A DNA stretch of 64,000 bases from Neelides folsomi (GCA_034687125.1 JAQGBZ010000148.1:1-64000), one strand, 5' to 3'; positions 31,532-44,966 are shown, counted from the stretch's first letter. Notes: generated by a model not told the origin, from the letters alone. Numbers and translations: made by a program.

Positions 31532-34325
31532 TCACCAAGTTATTAAAATCTTATCACCGTCTTCGACAGAATATTGAGCCAAATCGAAGAAATCATTGAG
31601 GAGAAAAAAACTCACATTTGGATTCTGTCAAAAAAGGATTTTATCATTAATTTAAAAAACATTTCATTACAAGATATTTTCCATTTCTATTTAATTTAAA
31701 AAATAAAAGCCAATTGAATATATACCTGTCCACTAATAACTTTTAATTCCACTGGGATTGTCCTCTGCTTAAAAATCCTCTGAATTAACATTTTGAGTTT
31801 TTGGACCGTCATTGTGGTCAACATTTGCTTACGGCAGTCAATCAGATTTTTGTTCTCAGACACGAATTCAAGACCTGCACAAATAAAAGTAAAATTAATT
31901 TAGATCAAAACTTTATTAATAAATTCTCATCAATTAAATGAAACAGTTAAATGTATTTTGTAATTAATTTTCATTTGAATTTAAAAAGTAATTTTTATGA
32001 AATCTTTACTTATAAGAGAATTTTTCATCGTTTTCGTTTTCTTCGGCATTTCTCCAATTTCAATTCTTCCCCATCCTACAATTATTAATTGAATTATAAG
32101 AATATCATTGGAATTTGTACAATTAAGTTTTAATGAAATAAACTCTAATTAAAGCTAACTAAATATTTTAGTTTGGTAAATAATATAAACGAATTTAAAA
32201 GCGATTAAGAAAATAGCATTACTTTTAATGAGAGCAAGAAACCGCGGATTTTCGACGACAAAACTTCCTTTGCCAATTTCATCAAGTTCATATTCAGTCC
32301 ATTTGTGACCGAATTTCTTCAAATAATCGAGTTCTGAATCTCGACGTTCTTGTCGTTCGATCGAAGTTCCTTCAAGCTTCTAAAAAGTTTAAAATCATTT
32401 TAAAAACCCAATTCAATTATGACATTTTTTCAATACAAAATAAGAAAAATGCAATTTGAATATCCCTTCTAATTAAATAATTTATATTTAATTGTAAATA
32501 TGAACCTTTAAATTTCCAATTCTTGCAATGATTGTTTGCCTATTTGAGGCCCGTGATTCTCCTTGATTTAAAAACGGATTAAGGTCAATTCGAAGTTCAG
32601 TCAAATTCTCCAATTTATCAAGCTCATTGATCGAATCCCACTGTCAAAATTATTCAATAAACGTTAATTCAAATTCAAATCAATTTAAAATTCCCGCTAA
32701 TATTTATTAAAATATTTTCTCATATTTCTGTCTAATGTTTATTTAATAATTTTTTTGATTTTGGTAAAATTACGTCTTGAATAGAATTTTCCGAAAGGTT
32801 CAATTTCCTCAACTTTGGGAAAAGTTTGCTTTTCAATGAAGGATTTTCCGTTTCGAAATAAATTGATGGAATTTTATTGCAACACAAATTCAAATACGCC
32901 AAACTATTTATTAAAAAGTATTTAAATAAATCTGTAAATTCTTTTTAAATAATCGTTCTCAGTCATTGTCAGTTGATGTTGCTTAACTTATTTGTAACTT
33001 ACTTTTGGAGCGTGGAAAGTTTATTCACTTCACCCCAACTGATGATTTCATTCCCTTCCAAATCTAATGAACTCACTTGGGTTAAAGTTTGAGTTGGAGA
33101 TTTCAAAATTTGGATTTTATTAAATGGGATCTGTCAAAATAATTACCAAGTTAAAAACAATTTTAAACTATCAATAAATTCAAATTTAATTTAAATTTAA
33201 TTATAATTAAACAGAACTAAGAATGGTCAGCCGAATTGATATTTGTTCAAACCTGGAAATTGGTAATTGAAGGGAAAAAGACGGAAATGTTTAAAAAAGA
33301 CTCCCAATCATATTTTAATTTCCCAGCAATTAAATGTTCCAATTTATCCAAAACAATGTTTGATCTCGAGTTGGAAGGATCATGAAGAGGATTACAACTG
33401 AAATTCCGTTAAAATAATATATTTTAAAACTTGTTATTGTATTCTCATCTAATATTATATGTCAATAATATTAGATGAGCAGTAACTCCTAAAGTTTATT
33501 AATTATTATAATTTAATAATTGATTTTATCTGTAAATTACAAACCTCACATCAACCATTTTCAATTTTATGAAAGATTTGCACAAAATGAGAAAAGACTC
33601 CCAAGATGAGATCAAATTATTCCCAACATTAAGGAATTCAATATTGGGGCACTTCTTTGCCAATTCCCCTTCTTTCCCAAGTGTGAGGATTTCTGTGGAA
33701 CTGACGTCAAGGACTTTAACTTTCCTATAATTAAAAATATTCAAATTAATCAAAAATAAAGACTAAATTATAAAATTTAATTCCACCCATAAACATAATT
33801 AAGTCAATCAAATTAAACTATTTTAGCCGACATAATTAAATTACAAAATAGTTCAAAATAGTATCAATTATAAAATTGGGGATAATTAAATTAAATTAAA
33901 TCTTACTCATAATTAATTTTAAGATTTTCTAATCTGTCTTGAATTTGCTTCACTGTCCCAATAAACTCTTCATCTTGGCCATATTTTTCGTCAAGTGCTT
34001 GAAGAATGTCACGGGCTTTCTTGACCTTATGTGGACGAATGAAAGAAGCCGAGTTTGAAGATTTAGCCGTAAAATATCGAATTCCCTTCACGCTCCCATC
34101 ATGTTTCCCTCGTCCTTCTTCGTCCCAATCAACTCCAAGCCAAAGACCCTGATGGCCCTCCAACACTCCGATGAATTTCACCATACCGAGATTTCCTTCA
34201 CATCCCACGCAATCCCCAATGGAGAATTCTTCATCCAGCTCAAGAGAAAGACGTCGCTTTCTTTTCATCACGTCACGATTGTTCTCATCTTCTATCGCCG
34301 ACTCGTCAACTTCAAATTGGAACAT
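31532..34325 (-). CDS. TBCE: Tubulin-specific chaperone E
   Basis: Ten minus-strand exons in phase: 34325-33907, 33724-33545, 33397-33253, 33130-33003, 32903-32774, 32640-32506, 32379-32223, 32075-32010, 31874-31726, 31624-31532; 533 residues against 527 in human. The CAP-Gly domain is complete (GHQGLWLGVDWDEEGRGKHD followed by GSVKG). Leucine-rich repeats run through the middle (IEFLNVGNNLISSW, VSSLDLEGNEIISW, LAYLNLCCNKIPS, LRKLNLSENSIQ). The C-terminus has a ubiquitin-like fold (VELKVISG to DGDKILITW). TBCE binds alpha-tubulin and works with TBCD, TBCC and TBCB in assembling the tubulin heterodimer in the cytoplasm. It lies 592 bp upstream of the DPH5 stop codon on the same strand. Confidence 0.95.
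33449..33480. repeat. Inverted repeat in a TBCE intron
   Basis: CATCTAATATTAT and its exact complement ATAATATTAGATG are separated by a 6-base loop, in the intron between the second and third coding exons. Confidence 0.6.
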
Positions 34326-34917
34326 CTAAAATGTCAATTAAAATTACTTAAATTACTTTCAAAGTTAATTATTAACTAATTATTTAACTTTATAAATAAT
34401 TACTGGTGTTTTAAAACTTGATGGATATACAATTATTATTATTAACTTTAATAATTGATAAAATTTATTTTAATCCAGATTTGGGTAAATGAATTAAAGA
34501 TCTCTAAAGGGAATTTCTGAATTTCTATAAAAGGTAAAAGTGAAAATCTCTTGTCTGTGCGTGGGTGTCAATTCATTCAGATTGTTCTTACCTTAATTAA
34601 ATATCACAAATTGTCGTTAAAAATGGAGAGTTAAATGGAGAGTTAAAACATGAGATCAGAAATAAAACTATTTTAACAATTTAATCCACATATTAAATAA
34701 ATGGACTTTGATTAAAATTCTTTTCTATTTACAATTCCGCAGTAAAGAAAAAATTATTTTCGAGCAATGAGCGAAGAAATGTCATTATCGCAACTTTTAC
34801 CAATCGGCAACATATAATTCAATTAGCCCCAAAAGCCTCCAAAACTCCAAAGCAAAATTCCAAAGCCAAGTTTATGAAATTGAAAAATTAATTAAAAGTT
34901 AAAAAGTTAATTTTTAT
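34326..34917. other. Region between TBCE and DPH5
   Basis: AT-rich gap holding the TBCE promoter and DPH5 3' end. No clear motif. Confidence 0.4.
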
Positions 34918-36177
34918 TTATTCAGTATTTTTGTACATAAAAGCTTGAATAAATTCTTCTTCCAATGGATGAAGATTTCCAGGAATAATTAAAGAATGTA
35001 AAGGATCCCCAAGATCAACGTTGACCATTTGCCAAACAGAAGTGGCGATGAATTTTTCGCTGTCGCTCCCAACACGGGCAATTCCAATACAAAGAGCGTC
35101 TTTGGCCACGATCGGATTTTCTTTTTCTGAAATGATTTCCATGAGTTGTTCCGCCGCTTCGGCCACGCTCATGAACCGAGGAGGGTCATAAATAATCCGA
35201 CCGCGTTGAAGAGCATCCAAATTAGGTTCTTTAACTTTAATATCTAAAATGGAGTAATACATATGTTACATGTTAATTTCAGTTAATTGGTAATCATTAA
35301 TCATAATTAATCATTTAAATTGATATTTTAGTAGTTATTTTAATTAATTTATAAAATTTACCTAAAAGGCACAATGTGTGAAGACCACGTTTTTTATTTT
35401 CACAAATTTTATCGTAAAAGCTTTGGGGTTTCCAATTCTCGGTCCAATAAGGAATTGAAACAGTTTCCCCGAATGAATACAACTGCAATAAAAATAAACG
35501 AAATAAAACTGATAATCATATTAATTAATAATCATAAAGAGAAGCACTTAAAGCTAATACTAATTATTAAATGGGATAAAAATTAAATAATGAAATTAAT
35601 TAAATATTTTTATCGGAATATATTTAATTGATTATTTACTTGAAGTCCTGTGGCTCCAACAGCATTCATAATCGAAGCATTGTGAATAACTTTTGTCGGA
35701 ATTTCCAAAGCTCTTGCTCTTAAAACGATGTCGGTGTGAGTTGTCGCTCCAAAAGGATCGCCCACGACAAGAAAAGCGACGTCTTCGTCTTTCGCTCGTT
35801 CCAACATCACGTCGGGAGAGCTTTCGACCAATTCACGATCCGCCACCAAAACTTCACAACCAAATAATTCTTCCTGATAAATTAAAAAATAAAACTGTAA
35901 ATATAAATTATCGGGATTTTTAATTTGTAGTTATGCATATAATGAAGTCAAATGTAAAACAAATTCCAAGTAAAAAGATAAAATAATCAATTAACTAGAT
36001 TTTAATTGTTATTAATATAATTTTAACTTAAGTAAGTACCAAACCCTCTTTCCGTCCTTCGCAGAGCATCGAAGTGTAAGATTCCAAAAACACCTTTTTG
36101 CATTTTTTAACAATTTCCAATCCGTTGACCGTGATGTCTTTTGGATTTCCAAGACCAAGGCCAATTAAATAAAACAT
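34918..36177 (-). CDS. DPH5: Diphthine methyl ester synthase
   Basis: Four minus-strand exons in phase: 36177-36040, 35873-35640, 35482-35362 and 35243-34918, giving 272 residues (human 285). The enzyme uses S-adenosylmethionine to methylate the modified histidine of eEF2 in diphthamide synthesis, in the cytosol. Near-diagnostic blocks are [20 protein letters not shown] at the start, [37 protein letters not shown] across the second intron, [22 protein letters not shown]-like sequence at the third join (LLDIKVKE), [14 protein letters not shown] and [13 protein letters not shown]. The start ATG is fixed by homology. It is divergent to EXOC8, with about 550 bp between the start codons. Confidence 0.96.
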
Positions 36178-36499
36178 TCTTAATTCGATTCTGCACTGTA
36201 AGTTTACTTGACCTTTAACTAAATCTTAATTTTAACGTAAAGTCTTTTAATTTCATTTAAAGTTAATTTATCCAACAACGTGGAGAGCCGTGGCGGTTCG
36301 CAGGATGAAAATCGCGAAGTGGAAACACGTGAGGGACAGATGAACTTTGAAATTTGACACATAAAATAAATTCGCCTCTTTTCGTTAAAGTGATTAAATA
36401 ATTAACCTCCATTTGTTAATAAAGTTTATTAACTAAAGTACTCAATTACTGGTACAGAAATATTTTCTTCATCACAATTTAAAAGTTTAATTATCCAAA
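36178..36499. promoter_or_regulatory. Bidirectional promoter region of DPH5 and the EXOC8 transcript
   Basis: Only about 320 bp separate the DPH5 start codon and the first leader ORF of the EXOC8 transcript. Both promoters must lie here. A patch at 36280-36345 is richer in G+C (gagagccgtggcggttcgc). No TATA box stands out. Confidence 0.5.
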
Positions 36500-36538
36500 A
36501 TGGTTCGATTCAGAAATAAAAAGAAATCTTGGGGCTGA
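36500..36538 (+). CDS. Short leader ORF, 12 residues
   Basis: ATG GTT CGA TTC begins a 12-codon basic peptide (MVRFRNKKKSWG) in a good start context (AAAATGG). Its TGA overlaps the ATG of the next small ORF as TGATG, the arrangement seen where ribosomes stop and restart. It could be a regulatory uORF rather than a functional peptide. Confidence 0.4.
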   Translation: MVRFRNKKKSWG

Positions 36539-36729
36539 TGAAGGCGCTGTTCCAATTGATGTTATTAGTTATTTTCATTATTGTTTTATTATTCATTATT
36601 GTTACAATCTTAATGTAAGTTACATTTAAATCTAATTAAGTTAAAATCCAATTCAATTAAATATTAGTTAAAGTTTAAGTTTAATACTTTTTAAATTGTA
36701 GAAATAATCGTGCTGTCAAACGTCATTGA
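36538..36729 (+). CDS. 34-residue single-pass membrane micropeptide
   Basis: Starts at ATG 36538, runs to a consensus donor (AAT|GTAAGT, exon end 36614), and resumes after acceptor TTGTAG at 36702, ending with TGA at 36727-36729. The join restores phase and gives 34 residues: a nearly uninterrupted hydrophobic helix (LMLLVIFIIVLLFIIV) and a basic tail (NNRAVKRH). The EXOC8 ATG follows just 2 nt after this stop. Size and layout recall dicistronic small-ORF peptides known in arthropods and SERCA-regulating micropeptides, but I recognise no homologue. The function is unknown. Confidence 0.5.
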
Positions 36730-36731
36730 AA

Positions 36732-39700
36732 ATGGGGGAATTCTCAGCCAAAGACTTTAATCCTGAAAAATGTAATAATTAAATAATTTAATATTAAAAG
36801 TATTAAATAGTTTAATGATTTCACACTGCTTATTTAACTTTGACTTCGTTTTTATTAGACGTGAGTGAACTCGCGTCCAAATGCGTTGGCGGCTCTGACC
36901 TCAACATCCAAAAGGCCAATTTGCAATCATTGTCAGAAGAAACTCATTCAGCTCTCAAGAAAAATGTTTATCAACACTATGGACAATTCATTTCCACAGC
37001 TCACGATATTTCATGTATGAAATCAATAATCAATTACACCAATTAATTATTATTAATTTAAATATCAATTTGCAATTTCTTAACTAAATAGTTTCTAATC
37101 TTAACGGTAATTTAAATTATTATAATTTATAATTTAAATTAAATTTCCAGACCTTGCTGGCGAAATGTATCAAATTTCTCAAACATTACGAGAACAAAGA
37201 ACCGTGATCCAAAACATTCTCGATACTTCGATCATCGCAAGTCGTAAAGTTGGTTTGGGCGACGAAACCCCAACAACGTCCGAAGTGGATTTAAAATGGA
37301 ACAAAGCTGCAGAAGATGACGATAATAAAAAGAAAATGTTGAGTGTGTTGGAAAGAGTTGAAGGGTCAAGTGTAAGTTTATTAAAAACATTTATTATACA
37401 AAATCACTTTAGTCGTTGATTTTTTAATTTAATTAACAAATTTAAAATTAGATAAAAGATTTTTTATTAGTTATATGAGTATGATTAAAGAGTTTATGAA
37501 CACATAAATAATAATATTGTAATTAATTGATTTTAGAACATCATTGAACGTAACAATCGTAATTTGGTATTCGAAGGAGATTTATTAGAAATTGATCCCG
37601 ATAGTTATTCAGCAGTTCAGCGGAAACGAGGATTTTTATTTAATGATGGAATCATGTTGGCAGTTTGGGTCCCAAACAGGTACAATAATTAATAATTAAT
37701 TAATAACTTAAAATTCTTAATTACAATTATCTAATATCAATAAATCATAATTAAACATTTAAGAAACTGTAATTTAATTATATTTAAAGACGTGGTCCTC
37801 AACGTTATCGTTTCGAAGCTTTTTATGAACTGGGTTCACTCGGCCTTGTCGTGAACATTCGCGATCCAGAATGTCCAAAACATACATTTAAGCTTTTGAT
37901 CTTTCCAAGTGTTCATTTGCTTCAATGTCCAAATCAGCCCGAAAAGGTAAAAAATAAAAAAAAATAAGTAACTTTCAAGAAATGGCAACTATGATTTATT
38001 ATTAATTAATTAACTAAATGATAATTAAACATAATGTTAAATGACTTTAAAGGATTCTTGGGTGAATCAAATCGAAGGGATCCAAAAGATCTTAAGAAAT
38101 CCTTCAACCGAAATCAAAACTTTGTCATTTTCGCCCAATTCAAGTCCCGTGAAGGATTTTTCATCTGCGTTTCATTCAGCTGATTCGGAAAGGGCCAAAA
38201 GCCCTGAAGAAATTTCAATCCCTCCGTGGGCTTTTGACATCCCGGAAGATTTGGACGTTTGGATTGCCCAGAGGAATTTCCCCGAAGCTGTCGAACTTTA
38301 TGAAACTTTTACAGATCTTTATGAAACCACGCCGTTGACGCCAACATTGAAAGATATAAAGTAAAATTCCATTTTTAATTTTTAAATATAATTAAATTAA
38401 AAATTTATTTGTTAAGAATTTTAGTTGGGTCGTTTTGGCGGTTCATGTGCTATAAAGTTTAAAGAAAAATACTATTGTGTTTTTATTAAATAATTGATTA
38501 ATTGGTGTTTTAATAGTTTAATTACATTGTTATTATTACAGTTCTAACTGTAATTTTATTAATGTTTAATTGTAATTATTTTAATTGTAATTATTAATTA
38601 TGATTTTAATTTAATGTAATTTTGTTAGGAATAAAGTAGACGCGAGGATGAAAACTCTGATTGACATTTTAATCAGCGATTTGGAAATTATGACCCCGGA
38701 GAAAATTCTCCAAGGCGGTCCAAGAGCCATTCGCAAATCTGTGGATCTTTTGGTTAAACTTGGAAGGGGAAATCAAGCATCGCAACTGTTCTTGGCCCAC
38801 AGATCAGCTTTTATTAAATATCGGTAATTAAATTGAATAATAATTCTTTCTTTAAATACAATCTTTAAACGTCGTTTAAAAACTGTTTATTTAATTCAAA
38901 TATTGGAGTTAAATGTTAATAAATAATAGATTCTTTAATGTCCCTGGCCTCTTTTGTAATTTTACGTTTATGTATAAATAAAAAAACTATCATTAAAACA
39001 ACATCTTTTTAATTTGTTATTCAATTTCAATGCAGATTGAAGCGATTGAAACAAGAAGGACGAAATCAACTTTATTTGGACCAAATGGCTGTCATTTTCT
39101 TCTCAAACATTCTTGAAACAATGAAGGAATACAAAAGGAGTTTCACTTCGGAAACAACTTCCGAAACTTCTTGTAATTAGATAAATGGAATAATTATTTT
39201 TATTAGGTAAATATTAAAGAAAAAATTCATTATTTTGTTTTGTAATTCAGGTTTGGTCGTTTGGGTCAATTCCGAAGTGAATGGTTTTATCAACATTTAC
39301 TGCAAGATTTTGTTTACGCCTTCGGCTCATTTATCTTCTGTATCAAATTCTGTCGTGAAAGTTCGTCTGGAGAGTGAAAAGGTAAATTGGACAATTTTTT
39401 AAATTATTAGTTAATTTTGATATTTTGGGTTTACTTTAGCTAATTGGGTTTTAGTTAATTATGATTTGTTTTTCTTAGTTGGTTGAAGAAGGCATGGACG
39501 TGAGCTATAGCGTTGATTCCTTATTGTTACCCAATATTGAACGGACGATTATTGACGCTAAAGATAAATTGGTTGAAGCTGTGAAACATCGATATCGCTC
39601 TCAAGCTGAAGTTGGACTTCCGATGAAATTCAACGATAAAACTGCAAGGACCAGAGCTTTCAATGAAATGGCAGAATTGGGAATTTCTAATTTGGATAAT

Positions 39701-40298
39701 TATTTAAGAGGTAAAATAAGCAATTTACTAATTATTAAATAAAATGTTCAATATAATTTTAATTATTTAATTATTAAAGTTTTGAGGAAAATATTTGAAT
39801 AGAATAGAATTGGAGTTTTCTTTTTGTCTCCTAATTAATAATTAAAAAATAATTAATAATTAAATTTATTTCATAGGTGATTTATATTTGAGTTTGAGCA
39901 GCAACATAATTTCATTTTCAAAATCTTGGCTCCATTTTTGCACCGACGTTCTTCAACTAATCGGAGCCGAATGGAAACTTTTGATTGAAAACGCAATTTG
40001 TGAAGTTATCACAACGGAATTGGCAGCGCTTTCGGAAACTCTCACAAGAATCCGAAAGGATAAGGAAAAAGCCAAAGCTGTGGAGATTCTTGAAAAAGAC
40101 GCTTTGTTTCTGTTGGAAGCTGTAATTCCCATTGTGGGTCATTTGTACGCTTCGTCCACAAAGGGAAATTTTCAAGACCTCAACGCCATCACGGACAAAT
40201 TCACTCATTTGAGGAAACGGGCGAGGACGCCTACGAGTTCGCCATTCAATTCAATGAATTCTCCCAAAAGTCGCTTTACATCTCCTGAATTTGTTTAA
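36732..40298 (+). CDS. EXOC8: Exocyst complex component 8 (Exo84)
   Basis: Eleven exons in phase: 36732-36771, 36859-37014, 37151-37371, 37537-37679, 37790-37946, 38053-38360, 38629-38823, 39036-39172, 39251-39381, 39479-39710 and 39877-40298; 713 residues (human 725). The N-terminal coiled region has DFNPEKYVSELASKCVGG and LKKNVYQHYGQFISTAHDIS, both conserved in Exo84. A PH domain follows (FEGDLLEIDPDSY to FKLLIFPSVHLLQ). The helical CorEx region begins at IPEDLDVWIAQRNFPEAVEL and includes GGPRAIRKSVDLLVKLGRG. The protein is part of the exocyst, which tethers secretory vesicles to the plasma membrane; its PH domain binds Ral GTPases in mammals. AATAAA near 40662 may be the polyadenylation signal. 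Confidence 0.96.
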
Positions 40299-41300
40299 AG
40301 CAATTTAAATTACAATTAATTACATTTTAACTACAATTTATTAATCACAATTTACTGTAATTAAAATAAAAATTATGTAAATTTAACTTAACTTATTGTT
40401 ATTTACGAGTAGTTAAATTATATTTATTTTACTTAATTGTATAAATTCTATTTAATTTACACAGAATAATTGTTTTGTAGATATTTAATTTAATTGTTGT
40501 TTGAATATTTAATTTAATTGTTGTTTGAATATTTAATTTAATTGTTTTAAAATATTCATTTTACTTAATTAAAATATTATTTAAAGTTGGTTGAAGGGCA
40601 AGACTCAAGAAGGGAAATCAAAAATGTATTTCGAGTACCTTACTGTGTAAAATTAAAGTTTAATAAATAAACTCATTTTGATGATTCAATAATGGTTTAA
40701 TTCATTCTTCATCATTTAATGTTAATGATTCGTTATGTGAAAAGGGATGTTCCAGATGTTTGTGGGTTTGTGGGTGTGTTTAGGGAAGGGTCTTGGAACG
40801 AATTGAGGAATTGGATGTTGAATCAAATCATTTTGTGAGATCTCCCGTTGTGGTAATTGATGGGAGGATTTGGAGCCGCTGAGAGTCAAAATCGCCCATC
40901 ATTAACAAAACATCAAAAGAATCCCCAAAACTAAAGGACAAATTGAGCGCAAAAAAGCCACAAATCGTTTTCATACGATTTCCTAATTAACATTTACAGA
41001 GAAAAATGTAATGAACTTAAAATATAGGATTTTATATGCCACTAATTTTTATTAATTGTAAGTTAAATAAAGAAATTATTCATAATATATAATTAGATGT
41101 TTATTACTCATTCTCTTCTGCATTATACAAATACAATATAATTACTTTAATTACATATGTACCTTAAGACTACTACTATAAAAATAAGTCTTTAAAAATA
41201 ATTAAATGAAAAAATAAAGGTACATATTTCACATAAAAAATGCGTTTGGTTCAATTCTTCAATTGGGTTTTTTTGTAAAGAAAAGATCAAGTTTCTGATA
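40299..41300. other. 3' flank of EXOC8
   Basis: AT-rich, with AATAAA at about 40662-40667, a 24-bp tandem repeat at 40481-40552 and a short palindrome AAATCG...CGATTT near 40960. No gene recognised. Confidence 0.4.
40481..40552 (+). repeat. Tandem repeat, 24-bp unit, nearly three copies
   Basis: The unit atatttaatttaattgttg plus tttga recurs head to tail. Confidence 0.75.
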
Positions 41301-44300
41301 AAACAAAGTGAAAGAGTTATGGTGAAACATGAAGTTCCATTCTCCCCTATCATCTTCATCACGAGATCAAACAAGTTGGAAAAGACCGGAAAGACCTCAA
41401 AACCCCGAAAAAAACGAATAAACAAAATGAACCCTGAGAGCCGTCAGAACCGAAAAAACCGTCAGAACTCAGAACCGAAAGAACTCAAAGAACCAAAAGA
41501 ACTCACATGAAGGCAAAGCAAACAAAAAGTACCAGGAACGAAAAATTTTCACTTCAATCTTCATTTCCTTCCACAAACAATCCAAAATTGACCTAACGCA
41601 TTCCTTCCAAATTCACCTTAATGGACTTCCCATTCAAATTCCTCATTTAACATTCGAATAACATTAAAGTTAATAACATTAAATTTAATAGACACATTTC
41701 TCCAATATTTGAACATTGGCGGTTCTTTACATAAGACTAAAATATGTCTTTGATGTCAACTCATGTCATGTTATTCCTCCGCCCCTTCACCTAATGGAAA
41801 TTAAATCAATTTTACTTTTTACTCCCCCAATTAAATGGTGGAAGAAGCTAAAAGAAATTTCTTTCGCTCCTTTTATCATTCAATTACCAAAAACTGATTA
41901 TAGTCGGATTCCAGTCGGAATGGTGAACAATGTGCTTTGACTCCTTTGACTAAATCAAGTTGAGTGTGTGAGTGAAATGGAGGGGATTTTTAAAAAATGT
42001 AAATTGGATTGTCAATTCAATTGACAATTTGAGTGACCTCTTAAATTTCACTTTCGCTCTCAGATTGACCGGTTGCTTTGAGTTAATCAAATTCAACCTC
42101 CCATTCCACTCCAAGTGTAAAAAAGGGTAAAAAGGACTCTCAAGGGGAAATTTGGAGTTCATGGACTTTTACCCTTTGGGTTCATAAATACATACAGACT
42201 CTGTATAAGTAAATATAAGCAGAATAAGCACACTGTGTATTACACAGTCTGTATAGATTTATTGAAGTTCATTCACTTCGGTCATTCAATTACATCTAAA
42301 ATTGAGTAAAATGGAGATTCTGAGATTGACCACTTGAAAATACCCGGGAAAATTTCCTTTTATGTAGACTGGTTCGGAACCAGTCGTTTTTGTTCTAAAT
42401 CTGGTTCTAACCCTTTAACAGTAACGACACTATAAGTAAAGTGCAATATAGGTATTGTAAATATTGTAAAAAATGACTCTTATTTTATATCCATTTAGCA
42501 ATTTTCCATCAATTTGGTCGAAAACAATCGAAGACTTCGAAGAGCATTTTGGCCCTTTTGGATTCATCCACTTACATTTGAATTTTGATCAGTTGGGTGA
42601 TTTTTGAACCACTTGAATTATTTTTTCAATTCTCCTTCTTTACATCAAAAGTCAAATCAACATTTTGCACTTCAGGACTTGAAGTTCAAGTCCAAGTGGG
42701 AAAATCCTTCACGGCTCATTTCCCTTTAATCCAATGCTTTCATTAATATTCGTTTTTTTTTCTTTTTTTTCTTTTTATTAATCAAACTCCGATCAAACCT
42801 GTTTTTACCACTTGAGTTCTCTCTTGGTTTAACTTAACCAATTCTTAATTTTTAATTCCCGTACATGCAAAAGTGCACATACCCAACTGACCCAACACAT
42901 ACCTTTAAAGTATTACATAAGTATTTAAAAGTTTTTATTGGGACGACCCGATGACATTTTGAAAGTATTAATTTTAATTCCGTACATGTAATTTTATTTA
43001 AATTAAATAAATACAATTTTGGCTGTTTAATAATAGAGTAGTGATTCCCACTTGTTGAAGATAAAAAGAATTCTAAACCACAAAAGTTTTTTTTATTCTT
43101 CCATCTAAAACCATGAAATCTTTTCAACTACGCAGATAAAAAGCATTTTATTTTTTATTATAAACACCTTATGAAATATAAATATATTATGATAATATAT
43201 TTGTATTTATAGTATATTGAGTAGGTATATATGGTACATAGTATATTGTATAAATTAAGTTCGTGTATATGGTCTTGTATTAATATTGTATTCAACGAGA
43301 TGTGTTTTGTTTGGATCGATACATTTTTCTATTGAGTTGAAAATCTCTCATTTTTTGATGTTGGTTTTGATGTTGAGATTAATTTTGTTCCTGGGGAAGA
43401 ATGTGAATTTTTCAAAGGCTTCTTTCTTCTAATTCCAGGCATTTGGAGGAAAAAGGGAAGATTTAGAAGGAAAAGAAGGGAAGATTTGGTCGGAGAAGAA
43501 GAGAAGATTAGCTTTAGCTTTACCTTCTGGGAAGAAAGTGGGACAAAGGGGATTTGGCCTCAAAGTCATCCCTCATTAGAAACCCAAGAAAAGCTCTATT
43601 GTCCACTTCAATTAATTTCTTCTCTTTCATCTCACTAAATCCCTCCGACATCCAAAGACATGATTACAACACAAAAAGAATCAAATGTCCAAAGAATAAC
43701 CAAAAACTCTTAGCAAAATACAAAATACCAAAAGCCAAAAACCGGGAAAGAAAAATCCGAAACCCTGAAACCAAAAATGAAAGGAACTAAAGATGAAATT
43801 GAGTCAAATTTTACAAGATTTTTTTCCTCGTTATTTTTCGGTTATTTTCCATTTCCCTGATTTTTTCCCGGATTTTCTTTTTTCCTGTTATTTTGACCAA
43901 AGGATAGTAAAATGATACTCAGGAGAAAATTGATGAAAAGATAGCCATTTAGTAAAGGATTTATATTACAGATTCAATAAATAAAAAACCAAAATAGGGG
44001 AAAAAACCAAAATTGACTTCGTTTATTTGAAAATCCGAAATTCGGAGATTATTAGGGGCTATTCGAATTTTCAGAGATTCGGGTCGGATCGAGTTTGGAT
44101 TTGATCGGGTTTGGGCATTTGGACTCACTGGGGTTGGTTGAGGGGTTCGAGAGATTTAAGGAGATTGAGATTTAGCGAGTGACTTGATTTGGTAAATAAC
44201 AAGCGATTTGACACCTGGGAGTCTTATCATTCTCTTCATCATTTTCTCCACTCAAATTGTCCGAGGGATCTCAATTGGGAGTTTTGGTCTAACGATGTCC

Positions 44301-44966
44301 CGAGAGATCGCCCGTTTAACTCAACAATGTTTTCACTTCATTTACTTTACTCCATTTACCATCACTATTATTCCCTCACTATTATTTCCCCATATACTTC
44401 ACTTCATTTTCCTCCCCTTTATTGAACTTCTTTTCCCGTTTTCCTTCCTATCTTTTCCTTTGTATTTTTCCTCCCCCAATGTTTCACTTTATAAAGATTT
44501 GAGAGATTTCCTCCTTAACGTTGTTTGTTCTCCATCGTCCACTCAAAAACTGTTAAAATTACATTTGATCGAACCCAAAGACTCTTCAACTTCCATTTAA
44601 CTCTTATCTATTCTTACACACGAAATAAACAAAATAAACCAAAAATCATTATCAAAAAATCTTTTTCAAACCTCTTTTACATTTTAGTTTTCGTCCTGTG
44701 TACAGTATGTAGAGGTAAATTCAATAATTATGAATATTAAATACACTAAAAATTATATAATAAATCGTTGGGCGAATTTAAGCTAAAAATTCTATTTATT
44801 TTAGTGTTTTTTTAAATATTTTTAAATTTTAGGTTATTTTAAGGGTTTGAAGGTTTTTATATGTTAAAGGCCAATGTAAAGGTAATTGAACTTGTTAAGG
44901 TTAAAGATTTGTTTTGTCAAGAACATGTGTACCATATTGACCATATTGACTATATACCTAGTATAA
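41301..44966. other. Intergenic, no gene recognised
   Basis: Open frames here (for example 41319-41510 and 43554-43790) are biased in composition (Lys/Arg/Asn) and have no recognisable domain. A frame at 44208 starts with a signal-peptide-like MTPGSLIILFIIFSTQIVRG, but the continuation is low-complexity Phe/Leu/Pro. There is an inverted repeat at about 42192-42256 (tacagactctgta/acacagtctgta), and a poly-T/CT tract at 42755-42790. Confidence 0.35.
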
